Of a stretch of 57,107 bases of DNA, positions 17,001-25,197 are shown one piece after another (within the stretch, counting starts at the first letter, position 1; every line of letters starts with the position of its first letter). Origin of the DNA: a virus; IMG/VR virus record IMGVR_UViG_3300021407_000002, positions 1-57,107 of that record; one strand, 5' to 3'. Under the pieces are notes generated by a model. The model was not told the origin of the DNA. It searched no databases and saw only the letters and a program-made list of their open reading frames with translations. A program made the position numbers and the translations under genes.

Positions 17001-19031
17001 GGCGTCTTGCGGCTGGGTCGGGTCAGCACTCAGTTCCAGGTGCGGCGCCTCACCTGGCACGTCAGGAGGGCGCGAGCGCATCAGGGTCTCGGCACCCTGT
17101 AGCACGCCGGGATTTTCCACCCGGAAAAGGATACTCGGGCCGCCGACGACATCCGACCGCGTCGCATAAATCCTGGCCAGGCCGCCAGCATCGTCTGCCC
17201 AGATGAGCGGCGGTGCAGCTCCGCTCTGATCGCCGTCCTTGTGCAGGAAGACGGAATGATTGATCTGCAACGCGCCGTCGCTCGCCTGGAACCGGATCGG
17301 CACATCGACCGGTTGGCCGTTCTCGAAACGAACAAAGCTCAGATCGTAATTGCCTGCTTGCAGGCCCGTCGTGCCGATAGTCCAACGCCGCTGCCCGTCC
17401 GCCTCGAAGCGCACGAGTGCTGCCTCGGTCCCGCGCAATATAATGGCTGCATCGCCGAAGCCCGAGGTCAGGACAACCTCGGCGCCTGGCGCCCCCGGCG
17501 CTGTGACGCTTAGATTGCCGGTCATCGTATCGCCAGCCTTGAACACATAGAGGTCGTCAGCTTCAAGGCGCGTCAGCCCGCCGCCGCTCAGGTGCTGCCA
17601 TAGGTCAAGCTCGTGCGACCAGATGACGAAGTCGAGATTATGGATCGTTGCGCCGCGCAAGCCAGGAACATCCGCCGTAACGATTTCCGGGATCGCCGGG
17701 TCGGCAGTCTGCGCGGTGTAATAATCACCAGGGTTCGCCAGAAGCGCGGCGTCGATCAGATCCGGATCATTTAGCGCAGGCTGCCACAATCCTTTGTATG
17801 TCGTCTTCGCGCCGACGACCGCATCGACATAGGCTTTCGTGGTGGCATGCGTCGGGTGCGTCGGCGGCCCCGACAAGCCGAGCGCGCCGGCCATGACATC
17901 ACCGGCCCGCATGACATAGGTGTCCGAGCCGGGAATACCGCCGCCTGATGACGGCTCCACCCCAGGCAGGAACATCGCCCAGGCCGGCGTCGTGGCACTG
18001 GGCACCACGTTGGTGCGTTCCCGCGCGATCCACAGGTTGAAACCGAACCGCACCACGTCGCCCGAGGCATAGCTCTGACCTGGTGAATAGGTGCCGGCGT
18101 AGCGGAATACTGTCAGGTCGAGGGGCGGTGAGACCGTGTCGTCGTCGTATTGCAGGGTGAGCAGGCCAGGCCGTTCCTGCCAGACGCTGGCGATGGATCG
18201 GCCGCGAGGCCCGACCTCGCCGGGACGCCCCTGCAAGCCTTCCTGGCCGGGTGCGCCGGCTTCGCCTTGCTCACCCTGCGGCCCTCGCTCGCCCTGCCTC
18301 CCACGCCCCCCACGTTGGGCCACAAGTGCCCATTCATCGGACGGCGGTGAGCTGGTCGCCTTATCCACCAGGCAGCGCCACGACGAGCCGTCAAGCGCGA
18401 CCTCGTCGCCCAGCTCATAGACCACGTCGCCCCGATACTGGCGGCGGTGCAGTGGGATCGGGAAGCGCAGAGGCAGCTCCCGCCGCAGTCCGTCGCTCTG
18501 ATCAATCCCAAGCATGAACGAGCGCGCGTCGAGCTGGGCAACGTCGATCTCGTGCAGACCGTCTGCAATGATGCGCCACGTCGCTGCAGCGGGTCCTGGT
18601 GCCTCGGTCGTGCGGTCGATTGCCTGCCAGGTGCCCCCGAGATGCCGGGCAATCTCTCCGGGGTCATAGACGCGGCCGGGGACGTAGGCATGGGCGATCG
18701 TCAGGTGACCGTCGCGGCCATCCCGTGGACGTGGCGCGGTGGCGAACAGGGCCATCAACCGATCGGGCATGGCCCTGGTTTCTTGCGCCACCAGATTGTG
18801 CAGCGCGCGCACCGCGTCGGCGCTCTGCCGGATGGAATCTTCCGCGCGCCGCCTGGTCTCTTCGAGCAGCTCATCGGCCTGGCTCGTGCGCTCTGCCAGG
18901 CGATCGGCCAGAGCTAGCTCGAATGCGTCAAGCCTGGCCTGGACATCTTCGCGCAGCCGCACCAGCACGGGCGCGACCGCCCGCACGACTGCCTCGGTAG
19001 CAGGGTCAAGCCGCCCGAGATCGCCGTCCAT
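14079..19031 (-). CDS. Giant collagen-like virion fibre protein A
   Basis: At 1650 residues this is the largest protein of the genome. Order: a coiled-coil segment rich in Arg/Glu/Ala (about 20-90), a binding-like module (115-160), a second (195-240), collagen-like repeats (241-278), a third module (about 305-350), then a long series of RAGDVMAGAL/KAGDTMTGNL repeats alternating with TKAYVDAVV-type segments. Two copies of a domain with GDYYTAQTADPAIPE and GDYFIAETDDPQVPE also occur, and it ends with a beta-rich tip. It overlaps the portal gene by 26 nt. I infer a head/neck-attached trimeric fibre because it is encoded straight after the portal. Confidence 0.87.
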   Translation of the reverse strand: MDGDLGRLDPATEAVVRAVAPVLVRLREDVQARLDAFELALADRLAERTSQADELLEETRRRAEDSIRQSADAVRALHNLVAQETRAMPDRLMALFATAPRPRDGRDGHLTIAHAYVPGRVYDPGEIARHLGGTWQAIDRTTEAPGPAAATWRIIADGLHEIDVAQLDARSFMLGIDQSDGLRRELPLRFPIPLHRRQYRGDVVYELGDEVALDGSSWRCLVDKATSSPPSDEWALVAQRGGRGRQGERGPQGEQGEAGAPGQEGLQGRPGEVGPRGRSIASVWQERPGLLTLQYDDDTVSPPLDLTVFRYAGTYSPGQSYASGDVVRFGFNLWIARERTNVVPSATTPAWAMFLPGVEPSSGGGIPGSDTYVMRAGDVMAGALGLSGPPTHPTHATTKAYVDAVVGAKTTYKGLWQPALNDPDLIDAALLANPGDYYTAQTADPAIPEIVTADVPGLRGATIHNLDFVIWSHELDLWQHLSGGGLTRLEADDLYVFKAGDTMTGNLSVTAPGAPGAEVVLTSGFGDAAIILRGTEAALVRFEADGQRRWTIGTTGLQAGNYDLSFVRFENGQPVDVPIRFQASDGALQINHSVFLHKDGDQSGAAPPLIWADDAGGLARIYATRSDVVGGPSILFRVENPGVLQGAETLMRSRPPDVPGEAPHLELSADPTQPQDAVTKRYVDDFNDLLPGAYVAKTGDVMTGPLTVTNNRILIRNVQGPPGNETLGRATFRLEGGEGTLIQWADPAGPRWEVGALHYDARQDFTILRNGLPPTVDFSVSWADGHVELRQPMTVSGDPIGADDLVRKAYVDQADGLFVVRAGDMMTGDLNFDVGSPVLPINRAPGIIWETERFGVFVAARGAVTGLCLQADRQDHLFVLDELGNGAEVLNELTGIMRRGGDRGEMTGFLTLHADPVANLHASTKQYVDGLFDRGPDLFVSKLGDTMTGNLVVRFQDTGPSSSVSLGTVAGSIAALQLDGIDGEVLQFAREGAGKWSFGVTPMIGQAEDLGIVRHAADGSIADVPLRIGLGSGMITVVNQVRTLAGDPIDDNDLARKGYIDTLATSLIRYQGLWRVAANNPDLITWAAQPGDYFIAETDDPQVPENAPAGVPGIGGQTIFNHDWILWSSTLGEWQHLTGSGGGLTRPEGDARYIVKTGDDMQGYLTLFDDPVSELHAATRRYVDANQGRVRDWMAGLNITAGEIVRFDNMLFRARLAIPVAPAVPDYSTVDLYGYNQGDYWEGVPSATNYAANNWMLLITLPAYGSFRFQADIYGTNIDCSFVLEVTTTFGAATMSIVSMSRNPSGLLFDQFRLSDTANANPKRLEARIRTAGASPRFKLHCTGMTRDVQTTNQVIIPKPPEALAGGVTLGGTQRALLTGLEIAGTTLATSNLTMTNGGFVRFGHGTPTDVNDGKVGARLFNRGLNIVGIATEAGNIERYIELYGIVENVNRDFVAAGDGYGLTTNSGGRFYKAFGTGMMIRCHTANTQPQIEDNNGTNRRAIIDTINGDARYGRGLSRLIEPNQLVLTANFLTLWTGTFNIPRGGNSFVSIIVVPGLTSTAALNSSWLFQWGVNGSTARIRQSLHQKTTTVAQDISGGQIAFMAAVTGNNPTISIQVRMLSGPAITMMGVGSGFDDHRTQIYLSDMGPQ

Positions 19032-20475
19032 GGATCACCGTTCTTTGCGTGCGCCGCTCAGGGCTGGGAAGCAGCCGCCGCGGTGGAGCATCGCGGAATA
19101 CCTCACCCATCAGGGCATCGCGGAGCACGTCGGGCGACAGTGCTGGTGCCGGCAGTGCAAGCTGTGCTGGTGGTGCTTCCAGCGCGGCGGTCGGCGTCGC
19201 TGGTGGGTTCGGTCCGCCGGTCGGCGGCTGGCTGGTCAGGTCGGCACGCTTGGCCAGCACTTCGACCGGAACCATCTGCTGCTGCATAAAAATCTGGTCG
19301 CCGCCTGGCAGGGGATTGAGACCCTCGACCGAGCGCGCTTCATTCGGCGTCCGCAGTCCGCCCTGGACCGATCGCGCCAATGCTTCCACCCGCGCTTGCA
19401 TCTCGGTGCGGAACAAATAATCCGTATCGAATTCGAGCCACTCACGGCGGCCGTCCATATCGAAGAACTGGGTAAACTTGTCCTCGATCGCGCTCATGTG
19501 CGCAACGAGACAGCCGGAATAATAGATCCGGGTGAGCTGCTCGGACGAGTTGTATGATACCTTGGTCAGATCGCCGAGCATGAAAATCGGGAGGCGATAC
19601 ACCCGCGCAACGTCCTCGACGGTGTAGCGAAGCTGCTCGATAAGCTGGGCATCGACGGCGGTCAGGGCCAGCGATTTCCATTCCAGGCCCTGTTCCAGCA
19701 CTGCCACTTCACCGGCATTGCCTGGCCCCTTATAAACCGCGCTCCAACGGTCCTTGATTGCCTGCGCCCGCTCAGGGTCCAGCTTGCTTGCGGTTTGCAG
19801 CACGCCAGACGGCCGCGCCATGTGGTTAAAGAAGCGTTCCGATTGCGTCAGGATAGCCATACCGGCCGAGGTTGACAGCGCCGCCGCCATCAGCGGGGTG
19901 ATGCCGATCAGGGGGTCGGCCAGGGTCAGCATGCGGTGGTGCAAGCACTCCCGCGTTGTGAGCATGCGTTGCACGTCAATGTCGGCCAGCTTATTCGGGG
20001 CGACCGAATAGAACACTTCATTGCCGGAACGGTAGGGCCACACGCCATCGGGGAATAGGACGTGTAACTCGTCAATCTCATAGCGCCGGTTGCGCATCGC
20101 ATAGAGATAGCCGTTGCCGCGATATAACTGCGATGCAACGAACTGCTTCATCATATCGAAACGGGTTTGATACCCGTTCGGCTTGTCCAGCACGCGCAGC
20201 GGGGCAGATACCTCGACCTCGACCTTGTCGCCATCGACCATGCGATAATGCCGGATCGGCAAGCGGGCGATGTCACTGCTGATCGTATCGATCGAGGTAT
20301 AGACCGCCGGGAAGGTGAGCAGGGGCGGCATGGTGTTCGGCGACGGGTAGCCGCTTTGAAACCACGTATGACCCCATTGGTTCGGTGGCGTGGTCGGCCA
20401 CCAGGCGGTGCGCGTTACCCATTGACCGAGGCGGGAGAGCGCGCTGCGCCAGATGCTAGTGCGCCCTACTGCCAT
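19006..20475 (-). CDS. Portal protein (HK97 family)
   Basis: 489 residues. Typical features are FPAVYTSIDTISSDIARLPI near residue 55, YLYAMRNRRYEIDELHVLFP, SERFFNHMARPSGVLQT and the DVARVYRLPIFMLGDLTKVSYN motif, followed by a Pro/Ala-rich C terminus. It forms the dodecameric DNA gate of the capsid vertex. The gene follows the capsid gene instead of preceding the protease, an unusual order. Confidence 0.95.
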   Translation of the reverse strand: MAVGRTSIWRSALSRLGQWVTRTAWWPTTPPNQWGHTWFQSGYPSPNTMPPLLTFPAVYTSIDTISSDIARLPIRHYRMVDGDKVEVEVSAPLRVLDKPNGYQTRFDMMKQFVASQLYRGNGYLYAMRNRRYEIDELHVLFPDGVWPYRSGNEVFYSVAPNKLADIDVQRMLTTRECLHHRMLTLADPLIGITPLMAAALSTSAGMAILTQSERFFNHMARPSGVLQTASKLDPERAQAIKDRWSAVYKGPGNAGEVAVLEQGLEWKSLALTAVDAQLIEQLRYTVEDVARVYRLPIFMLGDLTKVSYNSSEQLTRIYYSGCLVAHMSAIEDKFTQFFDMDGRREWLEFDTDYLFRTEMQARVEALARSVQGGLRTPNEARSVEGLNPLPGGDQIFMQQQMVPVEVLAKRADLTSQPPTGGPNPPATPTAALEAPPAQLALPAPALSPDVLRDALMGEVFRDAPPRRLLPSPERRTQRTVIHGRRSRAA

Positions 20476-20778
20476 TTATCGACGGCCCCTCGGACGATGC
20501 GTCAGATGGGCATTCGGCGCGTCTTGCGTGGTCATCGGCGGAACAGGCGATGACTCCGGTGCATCGGCAGGCAGCTCCGGTGCAACGGGCGGCTCGGGAT
20601 TGTCACCTGCCACGACCACGTGGCCGAACCATTGCGCGATCCTGATTTCCTCGCGCTCGGCATCGGTCTCGGGTGTGACGATGTCGCCTGGTGCGGCCAC
20701 GCCGCCGCCATACTTGAACGCAGTTTTGACCAGAAAAGAAAGGGGGGCGGTTTCCCGCCCCTCAGTTGTTTCGCTCAT
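20476..20778 (-). CDS. Small hypothetical protein between capsid and portal genes
   Basis: 100 residues, acidic in the middle (TPETDAEREEIRIAQWFGHV), Pro-rich at the end. It starts 4 bases after the capsid stop and ends against the portal ATG. A terminator-like hairpin lies over its first codons. No family recognised; a head accessory protein is possible. Confidence 0.75.
   Translation of the reverse strand: MSETTEGRETAPLSFLVKTAFKYGGGVAAPGDIVTPETDAEREEIRIAQWFGHVVVAGDNPEPPVAPELPADAPESSPVPPMTTQDAPNAHLTHRPRGRR
20743..20762 (-). terminator. Terminator-like hairpin after the capsid gene (possible attenuator)
   Basis: On the minus strand GGGGCGG-GAAA-CCGCCCC forms a 7-bp GC stem with a GNRA tetraloop, followed by CCTTTCTTTTC. 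It sits within the first 12 codons of the small gene after the capsid gene, so some late transcripts may stop after capsid, giving excess capsid over portal mRNA (inference). Confidence 0.55.
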
Positions 20779-20781
20779 GGC

Positions 20782-22257
20782 TCAGGGTCCTGTTGGTGGA
20801 GCACCGTCATTCGCCAGCGCCCAGACAATGGCGACATCGTGACGCCGTGCCCAGGAATGCGACATCCGCAGCCGCATGAACACCATGTCATTCTGGAACG
20901 CCGAATAGATGCCGGAATTCGGCGCGGGCGGGCTTGGTGCACCCGGTGGCGTAGCCGGCGCGTCGTCAAGTTGCACGCTGGCTTCTTGCGATGCATCAAT
21001 CACTGGTGCCATATCGTCGGCCCAGATTATTTGCGAGGCATCGACCAGCGCGTAGGCAGTCATCGTCCCGGTGCCAGGTGGGAACGGGATCGGGATCGCG
21101 GTCGTATCTATGATCGGATAACCGAGCAGGGTGCCTGCATCAATCTCCGCTTTGAAGGCGAAGATTTCCTGCACGGTGCGCAACAGCCGCAGGTATTCTT
21201 TCGTCCGCGCGTTCATTATCCACACGGGCGCATTCATCGGCACGTTGTTACGGCGCAGCTCCCACAACATCGCCCGCAATGCCAGGGTGACCGCCGTCAC
21301 GTCAGCTCCACCTGGCCCGATGGGTGCTGGTATCGCGCCCTCCGGTAGTGGCAGCAGTCCTTGCAGGATGCCCGCAGGGTTGGCAGCAGCGGCGATGGTG
21401 GAGAAGAAAACGCTATCGACCGTCCGCGCGGTCCCTTCGAGCATGTCATCACGGATCAGCATCTCGGTCGGTGGATCCGATCGCCGCAACAGTTCCTGGG
21501 TTTGTGGAACGATCACGGCGAGCTTGCTCGGGACCAACGTCATCCGGTCAAAGATCAGGCGATTGACGCGGATCGACGAGCCTTCCCCAACATATCCACC
21601 GGCCACGCCGCCGGTCTGTTTGGGAATAAGCAACGACCCAGCGTTGTTAAAGCTGAGCCGCCGCATTGATGGCATCCGCCCAACGATGAGCATCGGGCGC
21701 AGCATCTCGATAAACTCGCTGGCCAGATATTCAAAGCGGGTTATGAGGCCGCCGCCAAGGTTGGGAGGGTCGTTGGTTCCCATCGGCGGCACTGGCGTGC
21801 GAAACTGCATTGCGACACTGCGTTGGATGATCTCGGTTAGCTCGTCATCCCCCCATCGCATGCGGGAATACTCAGCAGCGTTCCAGACGCCGGCCACCGA
21901 AATCGCGATGGCCATCCTGGTAAAGTCGGCCCCCTTGAACCGATCGCGCCGCTCCATCTGCACGACCGGGTTGCTGCGCTGCGTCGCGAGCACCATTGCC
22001 GTGCCGGGCCGATTGCCTGGCACATTGCCAGCAGTCGGAACAGCGGCGCGCGCGAGAGCGGTCTCCGCATCAGTCAAGTGACGCAATTGGACGTCGATGC
22101 CGTCCAGCCGTGAACGTGCCTCGCCGATCGTCGCGGTCTCAGTGTCATTCAGGTCGCGGTTGTCGTCGAGGGCAGGCTGTAGCGCAGTCTCGTAAGCGCG
22201 GACCATCTGCCCACGCTCGGTTTGCAACGCGGCGATGCGTTGCGACAAGGTCGTCAT
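20782..22257 (-). CDS. Major capsid protein (HK97 fold)
   Basis: 491 residues. The first 65 residues form a coiled coil (MTTLSQRIAALQTERGQM onward), probably a scaffold-like segment removed by the protease. The rest carries HK97-type features: GGLITRFEYLASEFIEMLRP, LIPKQTGGVAGGYVGEG, the MTLVPSKLAVIVPQTQELLR strand-helix, SVFFSTIAAAANPAGILQGL and MNARTKEYLRLLRT. It follows the protease gene after 12 bases. Confidence 0.95.
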   Translation of the reverse strand: MTTLSQRIAALQTERGQMVRAYETALQPALDDNRDLNDTETATIGEARSRLDGIDVQLRHLTDAETALARAAVPTAGNVPGNRPGTAMVLATQRSNPVVQMERRDRFKGADFTRMAIAISVAGVWNAAEYSRMRWGDDELTEIIQRSVAMQFRTPVPPMGTNDPPNLGGGLITRFEYLASEFIEMLRPMLIVGRMPSMRRLSFNNAGSLLIPKQTGGVAGGYVGEGSSIRVNRLIFDRMTLVPSKLAVIVPQTQELLRRSDPPTEMLIRDDMLEGTARTVDSVFFSTIAAAANPAGILQGLLPLPEGAIPAPIGPGGADVTAVTLALRAMLWELRRNNVPMNAPVWIMNARTKEYLRLLRTVQEIFAFKAEIDAGTLLGYPIIDTTAIPIPFPPGTGTMTAYALVDASQIIWADDMAPVIDASQEASVQLDDAPATPPGAPSPPAPNSGIYSAFQNDMVFMRLRMSHSWARRHDVAIVWALANDGAPPTGP

Positions 22258-22269
22258 GGTGTTGTGCCT

Positions 22270-22947
22270 TTACGGCCGACCCGAAACACCGGGCAGTGAA
22301 AGCGACTTGAACCGCGCTAGGTCAGCAAGCGCCCGGTCACGCACCGCAAACGTGCCCACAGGCTTCGGGGCAAGGTGCTGATCGGGATTAGCGCGGAACA
22401 CTCCATCAGCGAATAGCCGCCGAAGGAATCTCGGTGAGCTGTCGATTGACTTGGCCAGGCCAAGCGCGTCCGGGTTGGCCGGCACGGTGCAGAGTGACAG
22501 CTCAATCAGTTGATTACGAAGGAAGCGGTAACCGTCCCAGCGGCCCCGGTCGTCAAGCCGGTCCTCCATCTCGATCGGCACGAAGCCCACCGAGACGGCG
22601 CGGATCAGCCGCAGGTTGACGGCGCGGGCCAGCTTGTCGACGAACTCATCATGCCCCTCGGGTGCGAACTCCACCCGCGCAACGGTCTCGCTGCGGTCGC
22701 GGTCAGGTTCGAACTCCCGCACCCAGCCGATCGGCATTCCCCAGGAATTGTGCGACCACAGAAACACCGGGTTGCGCCAGAAGTCCGCCAGGTCCCATTC
22801 CTGTTCGATGATGTCGCCGTAACGATCGATCCGGTTGGTCGAGGCGACGAAGCTGGCCATGCGGTTAGCATCGAGCGGCCCGATTTCAGCTTGCTTGACC
22901 TGGTGGCCAGGGCCGAGCGCGCCGACACGATCGGATAGCGTGCTCAT
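22270..22947 (-). CDS. Prohead maturation protease (HK97 gp4, peptidase S78)
   Basis: 225 residues with the S78 signature: RYGDIIEQEWDLADFWRNP, VFLWSHNS (catalytic His about 66), LIRAVSVGF (Ser about 119) and LIELSLCTVPANPDAL. It cleaves capsid N-termini during head maturation. The ATG overlaps the upstream acidic gene by 4 nt (ATGA at 22944-22947). Confidence 0.95.
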   Translation of the reverse strand: MSTLSDRVGALGPGHQVKQAEIGPLDANRMASFVASTNRIDRYGDIIEQEWDLADFWRNPVFLWSHNSWGMPIGWVREFEPDRDRSETVARVEFAPEGHDEFVDKLARAVNLRLIRAVSVGFVPIEMEDRLDDRGRWDGYRFLRNQLIELSLCTVPANPDALGLAKSIDSSPRFLRRLFADGVFRANPDQHLAPKPVGTFAVRDRALADLARFKSLSLPGVSGRP

Positions 22948-23438
22948 GGTGACAGCAACACGTCGGACGTGTCCTCGACCTCGACCACCAGATCGCCCTC
23001 GTCGTCCTCCGTAACTGCAACGATCGTCTCGCCTTCCTCGGCGGTGATGGTCACTTGGTCCTCGTCACCCTCGACCAGCAACCTGGCATCGAGCGCGCTT
23101 TCGATCGTGGCGTCGTAGGGTTCCATATCCGGAGTCACGTCCTCATTGTCGACGAAATCCTCGTCTTCCTCTTCCGTGGTGATCGACGGGCTTTCCGGCT
23201 CGAACTCGGGAGTCACGTCCTCCCGCGTCACAGGGCTTGCCTGGGCTTGTGCAAGGATCCGGTCGGCCAGCCATAGCGCGGCACTGCCACGCCCCTGGTG
23301 CATCGTCCCAGGCGATCCAGGGGTGGCAGCTCCACCAGCCTGCATAACCGGGGGGTCGGAATGCACATCCGGTGCCCCGGCGCGCGTATTGTAGACCTGG
23401 CCACTGCGATGGCCGGGGGTCATTGACGGCGATGCCAT
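22944..23438 (-). CDS. Acidic hypothetical protein preceding the prohead protease
   Basis: 164 residues, very acidic over residues 75-160 with duplicated REDVTPEFEPESP / NEDVTPDMEPYD segments and EEEDEDF. The N terminus is Pro/Gly/Ser-rich. No family recognised. Its place directly before protease and capsid, with strong negative charge, would suit a scaffold, decoration or capsid-chaperone role (inference). Confidence 0.75.
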   Translation of the reverse strand: MASPSMTPGHRSGQVYNTRAGAPDVHSDPPVMQAGGAATPGSPGTMHQGRGSAALWLADRILAQAQASPVTREDVTPEFEPESPSITTEEEDEDFVDNEDVTPDMEPYDATIESALDARLLVEGDEDQVTITAEEGETIVAVTEDDEGDLVVEVEDTSDVLLSP

Positions 23439-23463
23439 GGGGGTTTCCTTTCCTGGCTGGTGG

Positions 23464-25197
23464 TCATGCGGCGGCTAACGCTCGTCGGGCGTGCAGGTAG
23501 CCGACACGATGCCGGGGCAACCAGCTCGGCCAACAGACCTCGCAAACTGCCTTGCTGCTTGCTCGTTCAATCACCGCAGCGCAGCCGCAGCACATCGACC
23601 CGCGCAACATCAGATCACAGCCGCCACCGGGATCAGGGCGTTCGCGTTGCCAGCTCCCCGCTAATGTCCAACCGCACAACCAGTTGGGTTCGATGACGGC
23701 GCGGAAACCAGCATCACGAAGCTGTCCAATGATTCGTTCTGCCTCAGCTTTCCAGTCCCGGCCGGCGACCTTGTGAAAGTCGATGATGACGGCCCGCAGG
23801 TTCGGCTGGACGATGGGCAAGTCATACTCGCCGCCCTCGATGTCAATCTTGACAATCGTGGCGCCGGCGACTGCCTGTTCGTAGCTCATTGCAGCAACGC
23901 GGGTGCCAGTTTTGGCCGATGACGGTTGGGTGCTGTTCGTTACGCCGATGCCATGCGACACGAAAAAATTGACCTCGCCGACATGAGCTGCGGGCACGAC
24001 CGCAGCGCGGCGCAATTCCAGGTTCGGCAGTTTGGTCAGCGACAGCACCTGGTGCGAGAACGGCGTCGGCTCATAGGCCACGACGCGCTGCACCGGAAAG
24101 CGCGCGCAGCGGATGGCATAGGTCCCAACATAGGCACCGATATCCGCCACGACATCGGAATGCCGGAGACTGATTGAGTTGCATTCGCGCATCGTGGTGA
24201 TGAACGGTTTGCGAACGCCGTCCGAGATCACGTTGTGTCCACCAGGAACATTGCCGCCTTGCATATGCCGAAAGGATAGCTCCACCAGTCCACCACGTGC
24301 TGCCGCCTTGGGTTGCCGGCGAGCAGCTTTTGACGGGTGATGAGGCACGACCTTCATACCGAAGTTGTCGACCCCGGACGACACCACCAGGTCGTCGCGG
24401 CGCACGAGCTGGTTGGTCTTGAACTGTGAATAGTCGACATAGTGATGGTGCCGACCATACCGCCATGCCAGTCGGGCGACATCAGGATGCAGCGCGACCA
24501 GCATCCGCGACTTCGCCGCCGTGCCATGGGCATACAGTTCGGTCGTATTACCGCCAGGCACGAGCTGGGTTGCAATTTTCTTTTGCAGGAAGGCGTTAAA
24601 CAGCACAGTGCACAGGCCAGCTTTCAGCATCCGCAGGGATAGGTCAGCGTCTTCGTTATAGCGGCCGCGCCACCGAAACGGCAGGTCGGTCCGAATGAGG
24701 TTGCAGGAAAAGATCCGGGTATTGAGCACGAACGGCCCGTTTCTATACCGACGAGGCACGAAGGACTCATAGTGTGGTCCCGCCATCGCGACGTTGGTGT
24801 AGCGTTGTGCAAAATCCTCCATACAGCGGAATATCGTTCCGTCCCCGACAGGTATCTTGGCATTCTCGTGCAGTCGATAGAATTCCCGAATATTATCGTC
24901 GATCACCCAATGCCACGCCGCACCGGCTGCAACGGCTTGTGCCCAGGCGAAGTTGCGGGCAGGTCCCGACCCTTTTGATTTGGTGTCGCCATGATCGTCG
25001 CACGGGTCGTAGTCACGCTGAAACTGCTTGTCGAGCACCAGGATACGCGAACGATCGATCACTGCCGCATACTTCGTATATTCCTGTTCCTCAACAATGA
25101 CGTGATAGGGCACGCCGATGCGCTCGAAGACGCGCATGGTGATCCTGGTCTCGTATCGACCCTTGGACGGGATGTAAATCGGGAATTCAGGGTTCAT
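23464..25197 (-). CDS. TET-associated-type glycosyltransferase fused to FkbM-type methyltransferase
   Basis: 577 residues. Residues 1-285 match the TET/JBP-associated glycosyltransferase (TAGT) type: PIYIPSKGRYETRITM, CDDHGDTKSKGSGPARNF, WHWVIDDNI (97-103) and the acidic GRYNEDADLSLRMLK (178-192). Residues about 340-480 form a Rossmann methyltransferase of the FkbM type: DVVADIGAYVGTYAIRC (SAM loop, 349-363), VVAYEPTPFS and ATIVKIDIEGGEYDLP (447-461). A small Cys cluster near the end (C536, C537, C539, C552, C555) could bind zinc. TAGT enzymes are known to sugar-modify phage DNA bases after TET oxidation. Here no TET or base-modifying partner is visible, so the acceptor (DNA, glycan or virion protein) is open. 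The gene overlaps the ParB-like gene by 11 nt. Confidence 0.88.
   Translation of the reverse strand: MNPEFPIYIPSKGRYETRITMRVFERIGVPYHVIVEEQEYTKYAAVIDRSRILVLDKQFQRDYDPCDDHGDTKSKGSGPARNFAWAQAVAAGAAWHWVIDDNIREFYRLHENAKIPVGDGTIFRCMEDFAQRYTNVAMAGPHYESFVPRRYRNGPFVLNTRIFSCNLIRTDLPFRWRGRYNEDADLSLRMLKAGLCTVLFNAFLQKKIATQLVPGGNTTELYAHGTAAKSRMLVALHPDVARLAWRYGRHHHYVDYSQFKTNQLVRRDDLVVSSGVDNFGMKVVPHHPSKAARRQPKAAARGGLVELSFRHMQGGNVPGGHNVISDGVRKPFITTMRECNSISLRHSDVVADIGAYVGTYAIRCARFPVQRVVAYEPTPFSHQVLSLTKLPNLELRRAAVVPAAHVGEVNFFVSHGIGVTNSTQPSSAKTGTRVAAMSYEQAVAGATIVKIDIEGGEYDLPIVQPNLRAVIIDFHKVAGRDWKAEAERIIGQLRDAGFRAVIEPNWLCGWTLAGSWQRERPDPGGGCDLMLRGSMCCGCAAVIERASSKAVCEVCWPSWLPRHRVGYLHARRALAAA

Noticed and set aside
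10660-18350. Repetitive Gly-X-Y and fibre repeats considered as CRISPR or tandem DNA repeat
   Set aside because: Repeats are coding, imperfect at DNA level, and without constant spacer lengths. No CRISPR array found anywhere.
21131-22081. 316-residue plus-strand frame opposite the capsid gene
   Set aside because: Shadow of a high-GC coding sequence; no domain.
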